The notes below the pieces were generated by a model that searched no databases, had not been told where the DNA came from, and saw only the letters and a program-made list of their open reading frames with translations. The translations under genes were made by a program, and so were the position numbers. From contig NZ_CP166866.1 of NCBI RefSeq assembly GCF_047495555.1, positions 1,400,001 to 1,464,000 of the forward strand: a stretch of 64,000 nt of DNA, in the 5' to 3' direction. Source of the DNA: Methanobacterium_D sp040373355 (GTDB taxonomy: Archaea > Methanobacteriota > Methanobacteria > Methanobacteriales > Methanobacteriaceae). Positions 8,852 through 17,802 of the stretch are shown here, piece by piece. The number at the start of each line of letters is the position of its first letter. Position 1 is the stretch's first letter.

Positions 8852-9051
8852 CGAAAATTCTCGAATTTTAGAAAATGGATAGCATGCGAAAATCTTCGAT
8901 TTTCGCTGTTACAAAATCTTTGATTTTGTAAACATCTTCTAACTCCAAAAATCGAAGATCTTTGAGGATTTTAGGCACCCCAAAAATTTTAATTTTTGAG
9001 GCCGGCGAATCTATGTTCAGCGGCCGCAAAAACCTACGGTTTTTGCAGGGT
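8852..9051. repeat. Array of short palindromes (array 1)
   Basis: About 200 bp after cofH made of successive small perfect or near-perfect hairpins, each different in its outer bases but sharing an AAAATC...GATTTT core. Examples are GCGAAAATC/GATTTTCGC (8886-8906), TGTTACAAAATC/GATTTTGTAAACA (8907-8934), CCCCAAAAATT/AATTTTTGAGG (8978-9001) and GCAAAAACC/GGTTTTTGC (9026-9046). The last hairpin reaches into the 3' end of the opposite-strand cyclophilin-like gene and supplies its stop codon. Related palindromes recur near 28.8 and 60.1 kb. Confidence 0.75.
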
Positions 9052-9396
9052 CTTTCTAATTATTATTTTATCCATATCTTTAGCTTCTTTTATAACTTCT
9101 AAATTTTCAGTAATATTACCAATATGATTTACCTCTGATGCTGGTTGAGAATCACCATAAAAAACACAAAAAGCATTTCCTGGCGGCCAGTATGAAATAT
9201 CGCCGCACTTGGATTGTCCAGATGGATTTTCATATTCTAAATTTAATGGAATATCAAAATATATTTCTTCTAAATAGATATTTCCATTTCCTTCTATAGG
9301 AAGATTTTCAAATATCTTCTTTGCAGTTTCAGGATTTCTATCGTCTAGTTTTCCAACAGCTTTTCCTTTTCCAACCACTTCTATCTCAATTTCCAT
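9034..9396 (-). CDS. Cyclophilin-like fold protein
   Basis: A 120-residue protein of the cyclophilin-like beta-barrel family (the former DUF369 group). Diagnostic parts are the opening strand MEIEIEVVGKGKAVGKL, IYFDIPLNL in the middle, and GDISYWPPGNAFCVFYGDSQ. The cellular role is unknown. It ends the leftward elp3-wHTH-deoC run, four bases after deoC. Oddly, its last residues (LQKP) and stop codon are encoded inside the terminal palindrome of the adjacent repeat array, so the natural C-terminus has probably been replaced. Confidence 0.8.
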   Translation of the reverse strand: MEIEIEVVGKGKAVGKLDDRNPETAKKIFENLPIEGNGNIYLEEIYFDIPLNLEYENPSGQSKCGDISYWPPGNAFCVFYGDSQPASEVNHIGNITENLEVIKEAKDMDKIIIRKTLQKP

Positions 9397-9400
9397 TAAA

Positions 9401-10072
9401 TCACCTATTAATTTCTTTCATAATTTGAACACCGGAAGATGTCCCAATTCTTGTTGCACCAGCATCGATCATTAAAAGAGCAGTTTTTAAATCTCTAATT
9501 CCTCCAGATGCTTTGATTCCCATTGAAGAACCAACAGTTTCCTTAATTAATTTAATGTCTTCTACAGTAGCTCCAGAATACCCAAAACCTGTTGAAGTTT
9601 TTATAAAATGAGCTCCTGCATCTTTAACTAGATTACATGCATTTATTTTTTCTTCTTCTGTAAGCAGAGCAGTTTCAATGATTACTTTAACCACAAAACC
9701 ACCAGCTGCAGCTACAACACTATTTATGTCAGATTCTACTTCTTTTATATGTCCGGACTTAAGTGCCCCTATATTCATTACCATATCAATTTCTGAAGCT
9801 CCTGATTCTACAGCATTCTTTGTTTCAAAAAACTTTATTTTAGAAGTGTTTGCTCCTAAAGGAAAGCTGATAACTGTACAAATTTTAATATCTGTTTCAT
9901 ATAATAGATGGGCGGCATAGGATACATTTGTAGGATTAACGCAAACTGAAGCAAAATTATAATTCTTTGCTTCTTCACATAATTTTTCTATGTCTTTTAA
10001 ACATGCATCTGGTTTTAAATTAGTGTGGTCAATTATTTTAGCCAATTCTTCTGGAAATTCCTTTAAATTCAT
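9401..10072 (-). CDS. deoC: Deoxyribose-phosphate aldolase
   Basis: A TIM-barrel class I aldolase of about 223 residues. It interconverts 2-deoxyribose-5-phosphate with glyceraldehyde-3-phosphate and acetaldehyde. Visible motifs are IDHTNLKPDA at the N-terminus, the Schiff-base lysine strand VVKVIIETALLT, and GIKASGGIRD with the second active-site lysine. ATG 10072 is chosen because GAGGG lies seven bases upstream; a TTG one codon earlier is less likely. It sits between a small wHTH gene and the cyclophilin-like gene, all leftward. Confidence 0.94.
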   Translation of the reverse strand: MNLKEFPEELAKIIDHTNLKPDACLKDIEKLCEEAKNYNFASVCVNPTNVSYAAHLLYETDIKICTVISFPLGANTSKIKFFETKNAVESGASEIDMVMNIGALKSGHIKEVESDINSVVAAAGGFVVKVIIETALLTEEEKINACNLVKDAGAHFIKTSTGFGYSGATVEDIKLIKETVGSSMGIKASGGIRDLKTALLMIDAGATRIGTSSGVQIMKEINR

Positions 10073-10086
10073 CAATTTTCCCTCAT

Positions 10087-10350
10087 TTAGTTTAAACCAT
10101 CAGATTTTTTAATTAAATTTACACCTGTATCAGTTATCCTACATTTTTCAGTAATTGCAAAACCGTCATCTATATGCTCTAAATTAAGATAGCCTTTTTC
10201 TTTTAGATAATATATATGAAACAATACTTCTTTATTGCTAATTTCTTTCATCTCTTCTATTACAAAATCTATTTTCACATATGATGCACATCGCATGCTT
10301 TGTCTATATAGTATTTTTAATATTTTTAATCTAATTTGATTATGTTCCAT
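10087..10350 (-). CDS. Small winged-helix protein
   Basis: An 87-residue protein that is essentially one winged-helix domain: IRLKILKILYRQSMRCASYV, then KEVLFHIYYLKEKGYLNLE as the likely recognition helix and FAITEKCRITDTGVNLIKK as wing and last helix. It lies eight bases after elp3 and 14 before deoC, so it is co-transcribed with them. It could be a local DNA-binding regulator. No partner or ligand can be named. Confidence 0.65.
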   Translation of the reverse strand: MEHNQIRLKILKILYRQSMRCASYVKIDFVIEEMKEISNKEVLFHIYYLKEKGYLNLEHIDDGFAITEKCRITDTGVNLIKKSDGLN

Positions 10351-10358
10351 TTTATCGA

Positions 10359-12011
10359 TTACAGTTTTTTAGACATATATGGTCCAAGTTTAGAATATCC
10401 GAACTTTTTATAATAATTTCGAGCTCCAATACCGCTTATAACATGTAATTTATCTTTATCATAATTTTCTAGAGCTATTTTTTCAGCTTCTTCAAGTAGA
10501 CGTTCACCATAACCCATATGCTGCCATTTGCCTTCTTCTTTCTCTCCAAGAGGCATCATTGAACCATAAACATGTAATTCTCTAACAAGGGCGGATTTGC
10601 TGTCAATTTCAGTTCGATGTGCCTTTTTAGAAGGTATTCTAAGTCTTAAAAATCCAATTAAAATGTCCTTCTTAACATCTTCAAATGATAAAAATATCTC
10701 TTCCCCTTCTCCAGCTTCATATCTTTCGCTCAATAATTTCACATTTTCAATATTTGGAGTTATACCTAACGATGCTTTATGTCCTACTTCTCTACAACGA
10801 ATACATTGACAGTTAGCATTTTTTTCATGGAGCTTATTGTAAACAAGCTCACCGAGATTGGATTTTTTGACTCCTGCTTCAATAAGGGGAGATGGAATAT
10901 CGCGCTGTATTCTCATGGTTCTAACCCATTTTGGGAGAATTTTTTTTATTTCTACAATTAAATCAATGGCTTCTTCATTTGTATATGGATTATATTCTCC
11001 TCTTTCCCACATTTCATGAAGTTTAGATCCTTTTGTGATAAGACAAGGGTATATTTTGAGCATATCTGGCTTAAAACGGCTATCAGAGAATAAACGTTTA
11101 AATATTCTCATATCTCGCTCAAAATCTGCAAATAAACCTGGCATGAGGTGCATAGCAACTTTAATTCCAGAATCTCTAAGTATTCTTGCAGATTCAATGG
11201 TATCTTCTACGGTGTGTCCTCGTTCAATTCTTTTATAAATATAATTGTAAATAGTCTGAACTCCAAGCTCGACCCTTGTAACTCCCATATTTAACATTCT
11301 ATCAACATCAGGGATTTTACAATAATCGGGACGAGTTTCAAAAGTCATTCCAACACATCTAACTGCTGAACTTTCGTTAATTCCCTGTGCATTTTGAAGA
11401 TAAATAAAATCTTTTGGGACTTTAATTTTGTTTGTTGCAGACTCAGCTTCAAAATTTTTAGAATATGCGTTTATTGAAGGGTCTTTTATTCCAAAATCAT
11501 TCATAGCCTGTAAACATTTACTAATGAACCATTCTTGATAACAGAGGAAATAAGATGGAAATGTTCCACCCATTACAATTAATTCAACTTTATCTAAAGG
11601 ATGTCCTATACTTTCAAGCTGAAGAAGGCGGTTGTAAACCTGTAAATAAGGGTCAAAATTGAACATTCTTGCCCTTAAAGCTGCTGGCTCTTCTCCAGTG
11701 TAACTTGGAGGGGCAATTTCACTTTCTGGACAATATATACATCTTCCATGTGGACATTTATGTGGTTTACACATTACAGCAACTATTGCCACACCAGAAA
11801 TAGTCCTTGTAGGCTTTTTCCTTATGATATTTGATATCTTCTTTCTATCTTCTGGAGAAGCATGTTCCAATATTATTGAATTGCTCATGAATTTCTGGAG
11901 CTTGTAATCTCTACAAGCCTTATGTTTAGCCTTTTCAAGTTCTTTTTTGGTTTTTATGTTTCCTTTAAGTATTTCATTGATTATGAATTCGCACGCTTCT
12001 TTCATCATCAT
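10359..12011 (-). CDS. elp3: tRNA uridine(34) 5-carboxymethyl modification enzyme Elp3
   Basis: A 550-residue Elp3 homologue. The radical SAM part (about 60-350) carries the CPHGRCIYCP cluster motif and GGTFPSYFLCYQEWF. The C-terminal GNAT acetyltransferase part (about 450-550) ends with WQHMGYGERLLEEAEKIALE and ARNYYKKFGY. It uses acetyl-CoA and SAM to carboxymethylate wobble uridine in tRNA; archaea do this with Elp3 alone. Three ATG codons follow each other at the start (12011, 12008, 12005); GGAGA lies just upstream, so the second or third may be used. Confidence 0.93.
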   Translation of the reverse strand: MMMKEACEFIINEILKGNIKTKKELEKAKHKACRDYKLQKFMSNSIILEHASPEDRKKISNIIRKKPTRTISGVAIVAVMCKPHKCPHGRCIYCPESEIAPPSYTGEEPAALRARMFNFDPYLQVYNRLLQLESIGHPLDKVELIVMGGTFPSYFLCYQEWFISKCLQAMNDFGIKDPSINAYSKNFEAESATNKIKVPKDFIYLQNAQGINESSAVRCVGMTFETRPDYCKIPDVDRMLNMGVTRVELGVQTIYNYIYKRIERGHTVEDTIESARILRDSGIKVAMHLMPGLFADFERDMRIFKRLFSDSRFKPDMLKIYPCLITKGSKLHEMWERGEYNPYTNEEAIDLIVEIKKILPKWVRTMRIQRDIPSPLIEAGVKKSNLGELVYNKLHEKNANCQCIRCREVGHKASLGITPNIENVKLLSERYEAGEGEEIFLSFEDVKKDILIGFLRLRIPSKKAHRTEIDSKSALVRELHVYGSMMPLGEKEEGKWQHMGYGERLLEEAEKIALENYDKDKLHVISGIGARNYYKKFGYSKLGPYMSKKL

Positions 12012-12081
12012 TCTCCAAAATTAAAATTTATAAATAGAATTTGAACTTGTTAATAAATAAATTAATAGTTTTAAAAATAGT

Positions 12082-13170
12082 TTATTCAAGAGATTTAGCA
12101 TTAAGCATTTTTAATGATTTCATAACATCTGTTTTTGAAATAATTCCCACAAGTTCATTGTTTTCAATTACTGGAAGTCTACCTATATTGTTACGGCTTA
12201 TTTTTTCAAAACTTTCAAATACAGGTTCATTAGGACTTGCTGAAATAATATTTTTGCTCATAATTTCTTTTACAGGAATGTTTCTTTGATCTTCAGGTAC
12301 TCGAGATATATCTTCAAATGTTATCATTCCCACCACATGATTTCCTTCTATAATAGGATATCCCATATGCCTTTGTTTAAACATTATGCCTAAAGCTTCT
12401 GAAACTTCAGTTTCTGGTGTTAAAGTATCAACATTTTTAGTCATTATATCTTTTACATAGAGTCCTTCAAGTGAAGATGAAACCATTATAGCATTATATT
12501 CCTGGTTAGCACCTATATATATGAATATAGCTATTAAAATAAGGAAAAAGTTAAAGAATATGCCTAAAATAGCCATAAATATTGCAAATTGTTTTCCAAT
12601 TGTTGCTGCAGTTTTAGTAGCTTTTACATAACTCATTCTTTCAGCTAAAAATGCCCTTAAAACTCTTCCTCCGTCCATTGGAAATGCTGGAAGAAGGTTA
12701 AAAATACCAAGCACTAAATTTATTCCTAAAAAATTGGAAAGAAACAGATTTAAATCTGCTGTAGGCGTATTAGCTATGAAAAATGACATCCAGGTTAATG
12801 ATTGAAGTCCACCTGTAATTAAAAGCCCTATAAGGCATAATATTGCTATTATAATATTTGTAAGAGGACCTGCAATTGCAATTCTTAGTTCTTGACTTGG
12901 ATCTTTAGGGATTTCCCCCATTGCAGAAACTCCCCCAATTGGAAGTAGAATTATTCTTTCAACAGGGACTCCATATCTCTTTGCAACATAGGAATGGCTA
13001 AGTTCGTGTATAACTACTGTAAAAAATAGAAGTACAATTAAAAATGCCAGATAATATGTAAAAAACCCTAGAAATGCCATTGCGAATATTATAATCATTA
13101 ATAAAAGGAATGAAATGTGTAGTTCCACAGGAATTCCAAAAATACTAAATATTTTAAAAGATGATTTCAT
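12082..13170 (-). CDS. Site-2 protease family zinc metalloprotease with CBS domains
   Basis: About 362 residues. The N-terminal two thirds is a multi-pass M50 membrane protease with the zinc motif HELSHSYVAKRYG and the second ligand region NLLPAFPMDGGRVLRAFL. The C-terminal part (about 235 on) holds two CBS repeats (VKDIMTKNVDTLTPET, VKEIMSKNIISASPN), which usually bind adenosyl nucleotides and regulate the enzyme. It cleaves membrane proteins within the bilayer; the substrate is unknown. ATG 13170 is preferred over GTG 13179 because the AGGTG then serves as SD. Confidence 0.9.
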   Translation of the reverse strand: MKSSFKIFSIFGIPVELHISFLLLMIIIFAMAFLGFFTYYLAFLIVLLFFTVVIHELSHSYVAKRYGVPVERIILLPIGGVSAMGEIPKDPSQELRIAIAGPLTNIIIAILCLIGLLITGGLQSLTWMSFFIANTPTADLNLFLSNFLGINLVLGIFNLLPAFPMDGGRVLRAFLAERMSYVKATKTAATIGKQFAIFMAILGIFFNFFLILIAIFIYIGANQEYNAIMVSSSLEGLYVKDIMTKNVDTLTPETEVSEALGIMFKQRHMGYPIIEGNHVVGMITFEDISRVPEDQRNIPVKEIMSKNIISASPNEPVFESFEKISRNNIGRLPVIENNELVGIISKTDVMKSLKMLNAKSLE

Positions 13171-13410
13171 TTTTAACACCTATACTTTTATTATAATATT
13201 TTACTTATCCAGTTAATAAATTTTTTTTATATTATAATATTTAATTGAAAACAGAAAGCTTACATCTTAATTTACAAGTAAAAATACTGATATATAGAAT
13301 CTACTTTCAACGTTCTTTACAATATCCATAAATAAATAATATCAAAACAATCATTTAACATAAAAACAAAAATAGTGTATAAGAGTTTTGTTTATATTGG
13401 AGGAAAGGTT

Positions 13411-13701
13411 ATGCAAGTAAGTGAATTTCTTGGAAAAAAAGTACTTGATTCAAATGCAAATGAGATAGGTAAAATCACAGACGTTGATTTAATGCCTAAA
13501 GAGGGTGTAATTAATACAATAACTATATCTACAGGGGACATATTGAGAAATAAAATTTTCCAGATTAAACCTGCTGATATACGTCAAATAGGAGATTATG
13601 TTCTCGTTAGTATTGAAGGATCACAAATAGAGGAATTAGTTGAAGAAGAAAAAGAAGAAGAACCTCAAAAAACCAGATTAACACTTACTAAAGAGGAATA
13701 A
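13411..13701 (+). CDS. PRC-barrel domain protein
   Basis: A 96-residue PRC-barrel protein starting MQVSEFLGKKVLDSNANEIG, with the strand pair ITDVDLMPKEG and IKPADIRQIGDYVLVSI, and a highly acidic tail rich in E and K. GGAGGA at 13399-13404 fixes ATG 13411; a longer frame from 13375 lacks a ribosome-binding site. The neighbour is a DUF2098 gene 36 bp on, so they may form an operon. Role unknown beyond the adapter-like nature of the fold. Confidence 0.8.
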   Translation: MQVSEFLGKKVLDSNANEIGKITDVDLMPKEGVINTITISTGDILRNKIFQIKPADIRQIGDYVLVSIEGSQIEELVEEEKEEEPQKTRLTLTKEE

Positions 13702-13737
13702 TATTATTAAGTTTTAACTAAAATTTGGGGGTAAATT

Positions 13738-14034
13738 ATGGAAGCTATCGATATATGTGGACAATTATTAACAAAAGGTACTCATGTTAGATATGCGGGT
13801 ACTGGAACCCTTGGTAATGTTTCAGATATCAAAGTTATCGATGAAGAAACATGGGCAAAAATTGATAGTACAGACCTTTGGTACAAAAGCAATACGCTTC
13901 AAACAGTTAGTAATGTAGAAAAAACTGCAAGAGAAGTTTCAAAAGAAGAACTAAGGGAAAAAGTCAAAAAAATGAAGAAAACCATCGGTGATAACGTAGA
14001 AATGTCCTCAGAAATGTGTGATGGTGGAGGATAA
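13738..14034 (+). CDS. DUF2098 family protein
   Basis: A 98-residue protein of the methanogen family DUF2098: GQLLTKGTHVRYAGTGTLGN, then KVIDEETWAKIDSTDLWYKS. The small beta-barrel core recalls an SH3-like fold. A helical charged tail (VSKEELREKVKKMKK) and a terminal CDGGG follow. Function is unknown. GGGGG at 13728 serves as SD. It is grouped with the PRC-barrel gene just before it. Confidence 0.78.
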   Translation: MEAIDICGQLLTKGTHVRYAGTGTLGNVSDIKVIDEETWAKIDSTDLWYKSNTLQTVSNVEKTAREVSKEELREKVKKMKKTIGDNVEMSSEMCDGGG

Positions 14035-14112
14035 ACCACCTTATTTATTATAAGTTAAAATATTTAGTTTTAAAATATGTTATTAAAATTCATGAATTCA
14101 ATTATGGAATAA

Positions 14113-14517
14113 TTAAATTAATCTCACTTTATAGTTTTTATATACTAGAGATTTTAAATTCATCATTTTACGTTCTATAGAATGTCGTTCTTCTCTTGCT
14201 TGAGTATATAACTCTACATACTGGTCATGATCTTCATTTACCTTTTTATAATCCTTTTTCATTTTAGTATGGAGATTCATAAGGCATTTTTTAATTATAG
14301 TATCCTTTTCTTCTTTCAGATTCTTAAGTTCTGTGTCTTTAATGGATATTTTGTTTTCAAGTGTGTTTAATTTCTTTAATTGTGATTCAATTTTTTCTTT
14401 ATCTTCCTTTTTTAAAGAAGCAATATCATTTAATAAAACTACTTTTTTACTTTTTAAATCAGATAATTGATCTTGGTTAAAATCAATTTTTTTATCAATA
14501 TCATTTATTACGTCCAT
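14113..14517 (-). CDS. Coiled-coil hypothetical protein
   Basis: A 134-residue protein, nearly all charged helix (DIDKKIDFNQDQLSDLKSKK, LKKLNTLENKISIKDTELKN), that should form a coiled coil up to about residue 85, with a basic C-terminal part. AGGT lies four bases before ATG 14517. The frame stays open for over 20 codons upstream with protein-like sequence (GDVRIDSINDFLNTFLESAG) but no start codon. An ATGGAGAT there suggests that an original ATGGGAGAT start may have lost one G. The function is not recognisable. Confidence 0.5.
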   Translation of the reverse strand: MDVINDIDKKIDFNQDQLSDLKSKKVVLLNDIASLKKEDKEKIESQLKKLNTLENKISIKDTELKNLKEEKDTIIKKCLMNLHTKMKKDYKKVNEDHDQYVELYTQAREERHSIERKMMNLKSLVYKNYKVRLI

Positions 14518-14934
14518 TTTACCTGCAGACTCTAAGAATGTATTTAAAAAATCATTTATACTGTCTATTCTAACATCTCCATTATTAAAAGTTAAAAATA
14601 AGATAAAAACGAAAAATAACCGTAAATTTAACTTTTATTATAATCATTGTTCAAAAATATATTGGACTTAGGAAGATATAAGGATTATGATGAAAAAATT
14701 AATTGATTCTATTGACTTTTTTCTTTTAAATAAACCTATTTTATGTTTAAAATTAAAATTTAGCTATTTTATGACTTTATAAATGCTATATAGCTTTATT
14801 GATTTCATAGTTTATGAAAATATAGATTATAGTGAAGAATAGATTATATATATTATTTAAATCGGTATTTCATTTTTGACAAATTAGTACATTATGGGAT
14901 AAAATTTAAAAGTGAATAAAATAAAATTTAAATT
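14518..14934. other. AT-rich intergenic region
   Basis: About 415 bp between two divergent genes. The first 70 bases probably encode the lost N-terminus of the leftward coiled-coil protein. The rest is AT-rich DNA that must contain the promoter of the glycosyltransferase gene; no RNA gene or repeat is visible. Confidence 0.45.
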
Positions 14935-16752
14935 GTGAAGCTCAGTATTATCATTCCAACATATAACGAGGAAAAATACCTCCCAAAACTACTTAAAAGC
15001 ATAGATGAACAAAATTTTAATGATTGTGAAGTTATTGTAGCAGATGCAGCATCAACAGATAAAACAAGAGAAATTGCAGAGGCTTACGGCTGTAAAGTTG
15101 TAGATGGCGGATCTCCCGCTGTAGGTAGAAATAATGGAGCAAATGCTGCATGTGGAGAATATTTACTATTTTTAGACGCAGATGTTATATTAACAGAAGG
15201 TTATCTTCAATCTGCATTAAATGAATTCATTGAAAATGAGCAGGGTATAGGTATAACTCAATTAATACCTCTAAGTGACAGTAGGAAAGACAAACTACTG
15301 CACGATTTTGCAAATCTATTTATGAGAAGTGTTGAATCAATTAAACCTCATGGAGCAGGATGTTATGGTATTTTAACAACAAAGAAGCTCCACAATGAAG
15401 TAAATGGATTTGATGAAACATATGATTTCGGTGAAGACAGTAATTATATTGAAAAAATAGGTAGGATAAGTTCATTCCGTGTTTTAAGGGAGCCAAGGTT
15501 ACTTATATCAACAAGAAGGCTGCAGAAAGAAGGTTTAGGTACTCTAGCCAAAATATATGCTAAAAGTACATTATACGACTTTTTAGGAAAGAAAGTAACT
15601 GCAGGGGAGCTTAATTACAATTTTGGCTATGAAGGAAACAAAAGAAGAATATTGTATTCTGTTTGTGGTGAAGGAATGGGACATGCTATACGCAGTTCTG
15701 TAATAATAAATCACCTTTTAAAAGAAAATGAAGTTATTATTTTTGCTAGCGATAGGGCTTATGATTATTTATCTCAAAAATTTGAAAATGTTTACTATAT
15801 TGAAGGATTTAATACTGTTTATGTAGAAAACAGTGCAAAATACACATCTACGTTCATTGCAGGAATGAAAGACCTTCCAAAAAGCCTTAGGAATAATATG
15901 AAAATTCTTTATAATATTGCAAAAGCATTTAAGCCTAATATTATAATTTCAGACTTTGAAGCTTATTCTAATCTTTTAAGTAAGATTTTAGGGATTCCTC
16001 TTATAAGTGTGGATAATATCCATATAATCACACAGACTAACATTGAACTCCCTGAAAAATATTACGCAGAACGTCTGGCAGCGAAAGGAGTAATAGCATC
16101 ATTTATTACTCGGCCAAAGAGATATTTAATAAGTACATTCTTTTATCCAGAGATTAAAAATGAAAATAAAGTATCATTACATCCCCCAGTGCTAAGAAAA
16201 AGAATTTTAAACATTAAACCATACACTGGAGATCATATACTTGTTTATCAGACCAGTGATTCTAATTCCGGATTAATAGATGCCCTTAAATCTTTCGATG
16301 AAAAATTTATTGTATATGGATTTAAAATGGAAAAAGAGGAAGGAAATCTGACATTCCGTGAATTTAATGAAAAAGAATTCTTTAAAGACTTTGAATCATG
16401 TAAAGCAGTAATAGCTAACGGTGGATTTACTTTAATGAGCGAAGCAATATATCTGGGAAAACCCCTCTTTGCCATCCCTGTTAAAAAACAGTTTGAGCAA
16501 ATAGTAAATTCCATTTATCTTGAGAAGTTAGGATATGGAGAATTCCACGAAGAATTAACCCGAGAGAACTTTGAAGGATTCTTATCTAATATTGGAATGT
16601 ATCATAATGCACTTGGTTCATTTAAGCATGATGGGAATCACCAGATTCTTAAAACTCTCGATGAGGCTATCGATAAATATTCTAAAAAGTATAAAAATGA
16701 CCTTAGATTGGATACTTTAGATTCTATTGAGACTAGCAATAAAGCTGAATAA
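14935..16752 (+). CDS. Two-domain glycosyltransferase (GT-A family 2 fused to GT-B)
   Basis: A 605-residue protein that joins two transferase folds. Residues 1-220 are a family 2 GT-A domain (LSIIIPTYNEEKYLPKLLKS, VADAASTDKT, and the metal-binding LFLDADVIL). From about 237 it is a GT-B domain like those of MurG or UDP-glycosyltransferases (ILYSVCGEGMGHAIRSS, then ANGGFTLMSEAIYLGKPLFA near the donor site). It probably builds a surface glycan or glycolipid. It starts with GTG, and no SD is visible, so it may be translated without a leader. No partner genes adjoin it. Confidence 0.85.
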   Translation: MKLSIIIPTYNEEKYLPKLLKSIDEQNFNDCEVIVADAASTDKTREIAEAYGCKVVDGGSPAVGRNNGANAACGEYLLFLDADVILTEGYLQSALNEFIENEQGIGITQLIPLSDSRKDKLLHDFANLFMRSVESIKPHGAGCYGILTTKKLHNEVNGFDETYDFGEDSNYIEKIGRISSFRVLREPRLLISTRRLQKEGLGTLAKIYAKSTLYDFLGKKVTAGELNYNFGYEGNKRRILYSVCGEGMGHAIRSSVIINHLLKENEVIIFASDRAYDYLSQKFENVYYIEGFNTVYVENSAKYTSTFIAGMKDLPKSLRNNMKILYNIAKAFKPNIIISDFEAYSNLLSKILGIPLISVDNIHIITQTNIELPEKYYAERLAAKGVIASFITRPKRYLISTFFYPEIKNENKVSLHPPVLRKRILNIKPYTGDHILVYQTSDSNSGLIDALKSFDEKFIVYGFKMEKEEGNLTFREFNEKEFFKDFESCKAVIANGGFTLMSEAIYLGKPLFAIPVKKQFEQIVNSIYLEKLGYGEFHEELTRENFEGFLSNIGMYHNALGSFKHDGNHQILKTLDEAIDKYSKKYKNDLRLDTLDSIETSNKAE

Positions 16753-17060
16753 TCATTAAAATTTGGTTTTAAGATATTATCGTGCGTAGAAATGTTTCAA
16801 TAGGTTTATTAATTTCTAAAATAAATAGAACTTCTTTTATTCGTTACTTTAATTAAATATTATATATAAGGATAATTAAATTTTCAGGGAATAGTATAAT
16901 AATTTAAAATAAATCTTTATTCATCCTACTTATAATTTTTAGATTTTTTAATGGGTATTAGGTATATATGAATTTAAATTATAATGAAAAAATATGTTAG
17001 ATTGCATTTAAATAGTATTAAATTTTATATAGCTTTTGCAATACCGATTGAGGATTAATT
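16753..17060. other. Intergenic region before the redox cluster
   Basis: About 308 bp, very AT-rich, without an open frame. It ends with a TTTATATA box at 17024-17031 and a GAGG at 17050-17053 before the ATG at 17061, which would give a very short leader. Confidence 0.45.
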
Positions 17061-17801
17061 ATGAATAAAAGACAAAAAATCAGACAGACAACTTTACTGA
17101 TTTCATTTTTACTTTTTCCTGTGACAATGTTTTACTTTTCGCCATTTTTAATAATTTGGGGCGCTTCCCTTGGAATTATAACTGGAAGCTTTATAACTTT
17201 CACCTGTTTATTTATTTTATCCTTATTTTTTGGTAGAGCATTCTGCGGTTGGGCATGTCCAACAGGAGGAGCTCAGGAATATTGTTTTTCAATAAATGAT
17301 GGAAAAACAAGAGGTGGAAGATATAACTGGATTAAATATTTTATTTTTGTTCCATGGATGGCTATCATAGTTTTGATGGTAATATTGGCTGGTGGATTTG
17401 CCCGAATTGATCCGTTATTCTTGACACAATATGGTGTTTCAATTTCAGAACAATTTATGTACATTATTTACTATGGAATATTGATATCAACAATTTTAGT
17501 AGCTGTAATGGCAGGTAAGAGGGCTAATTGCCATTATTTATGCTTTATTGCACCATTTATGATTATTGGAACTAAAATCAAGAACTTCTTCAGATGGCCA
17601 TCCATTCATCTTGAAGCCGATAATTCATTATGCGTTCAGTGCAATTTGTGTAAAAATTGCCCAATGAGCATTGATGTAAGAGAAAAAGTGTTAAATAGAA
17701 ATATGTATGACTATGAATGTATTTTATGTGGAAAATGTGTAGATTCATGCCCTAAAGGAGCTATAAGATATTCATTTAGCTTACCAAAAAGAGGTAATTA
17801 A
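17061..17801 (+). CDS. NapH-like membrane ferredoxin
   Basis: A 246-residue membrane iron-sulfur protein. It has about four membrane helices, the GRAFCGWACPTGGAQE motif typical of NapH/YccM/RnfA-like proteins near residue 56, a second CHYLCFIAP site, and a C-terminal pair of 4Fe-4S motifs (CVQCNLCKNCP and CILCGKCVDSCP). It should pass electrons across or at the membrane. It is followed after one base by an EFR1 flavodoxin-ferredoxin gene, so it may feed that protein. The electron donor is unknown. Confidence 0.82.
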   Translation: MNKRQKIRQTTLLISFLLFPVTMFYFSPFLIIWGASLGIITGSFITFTCLFILSLFFGRAFCGWACPTGGAQEYCFSINDGKTRGGRYNWIKYFIFVPWMAIIVLMVILAGGFARIDPLFLTQYGVSISEQFMYIIYYGILISTILVAVMAGKRANCHYLCFIAPFMIIGTKIKNFFRWPSIHLEADNSLCVQCNLCKNCPMSIDVREKVLNRNMYDYECILCGKCVDSCPKGAIRYSFSLPKRGN

Positions 17802-17802
17802 C

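Noticed and set aside
8852..9051. CRISPR array
   Set aside because: The palindromes are unequal in sequence and there are no constant repeats with spacers of uniform length, nor cas genes in the window.
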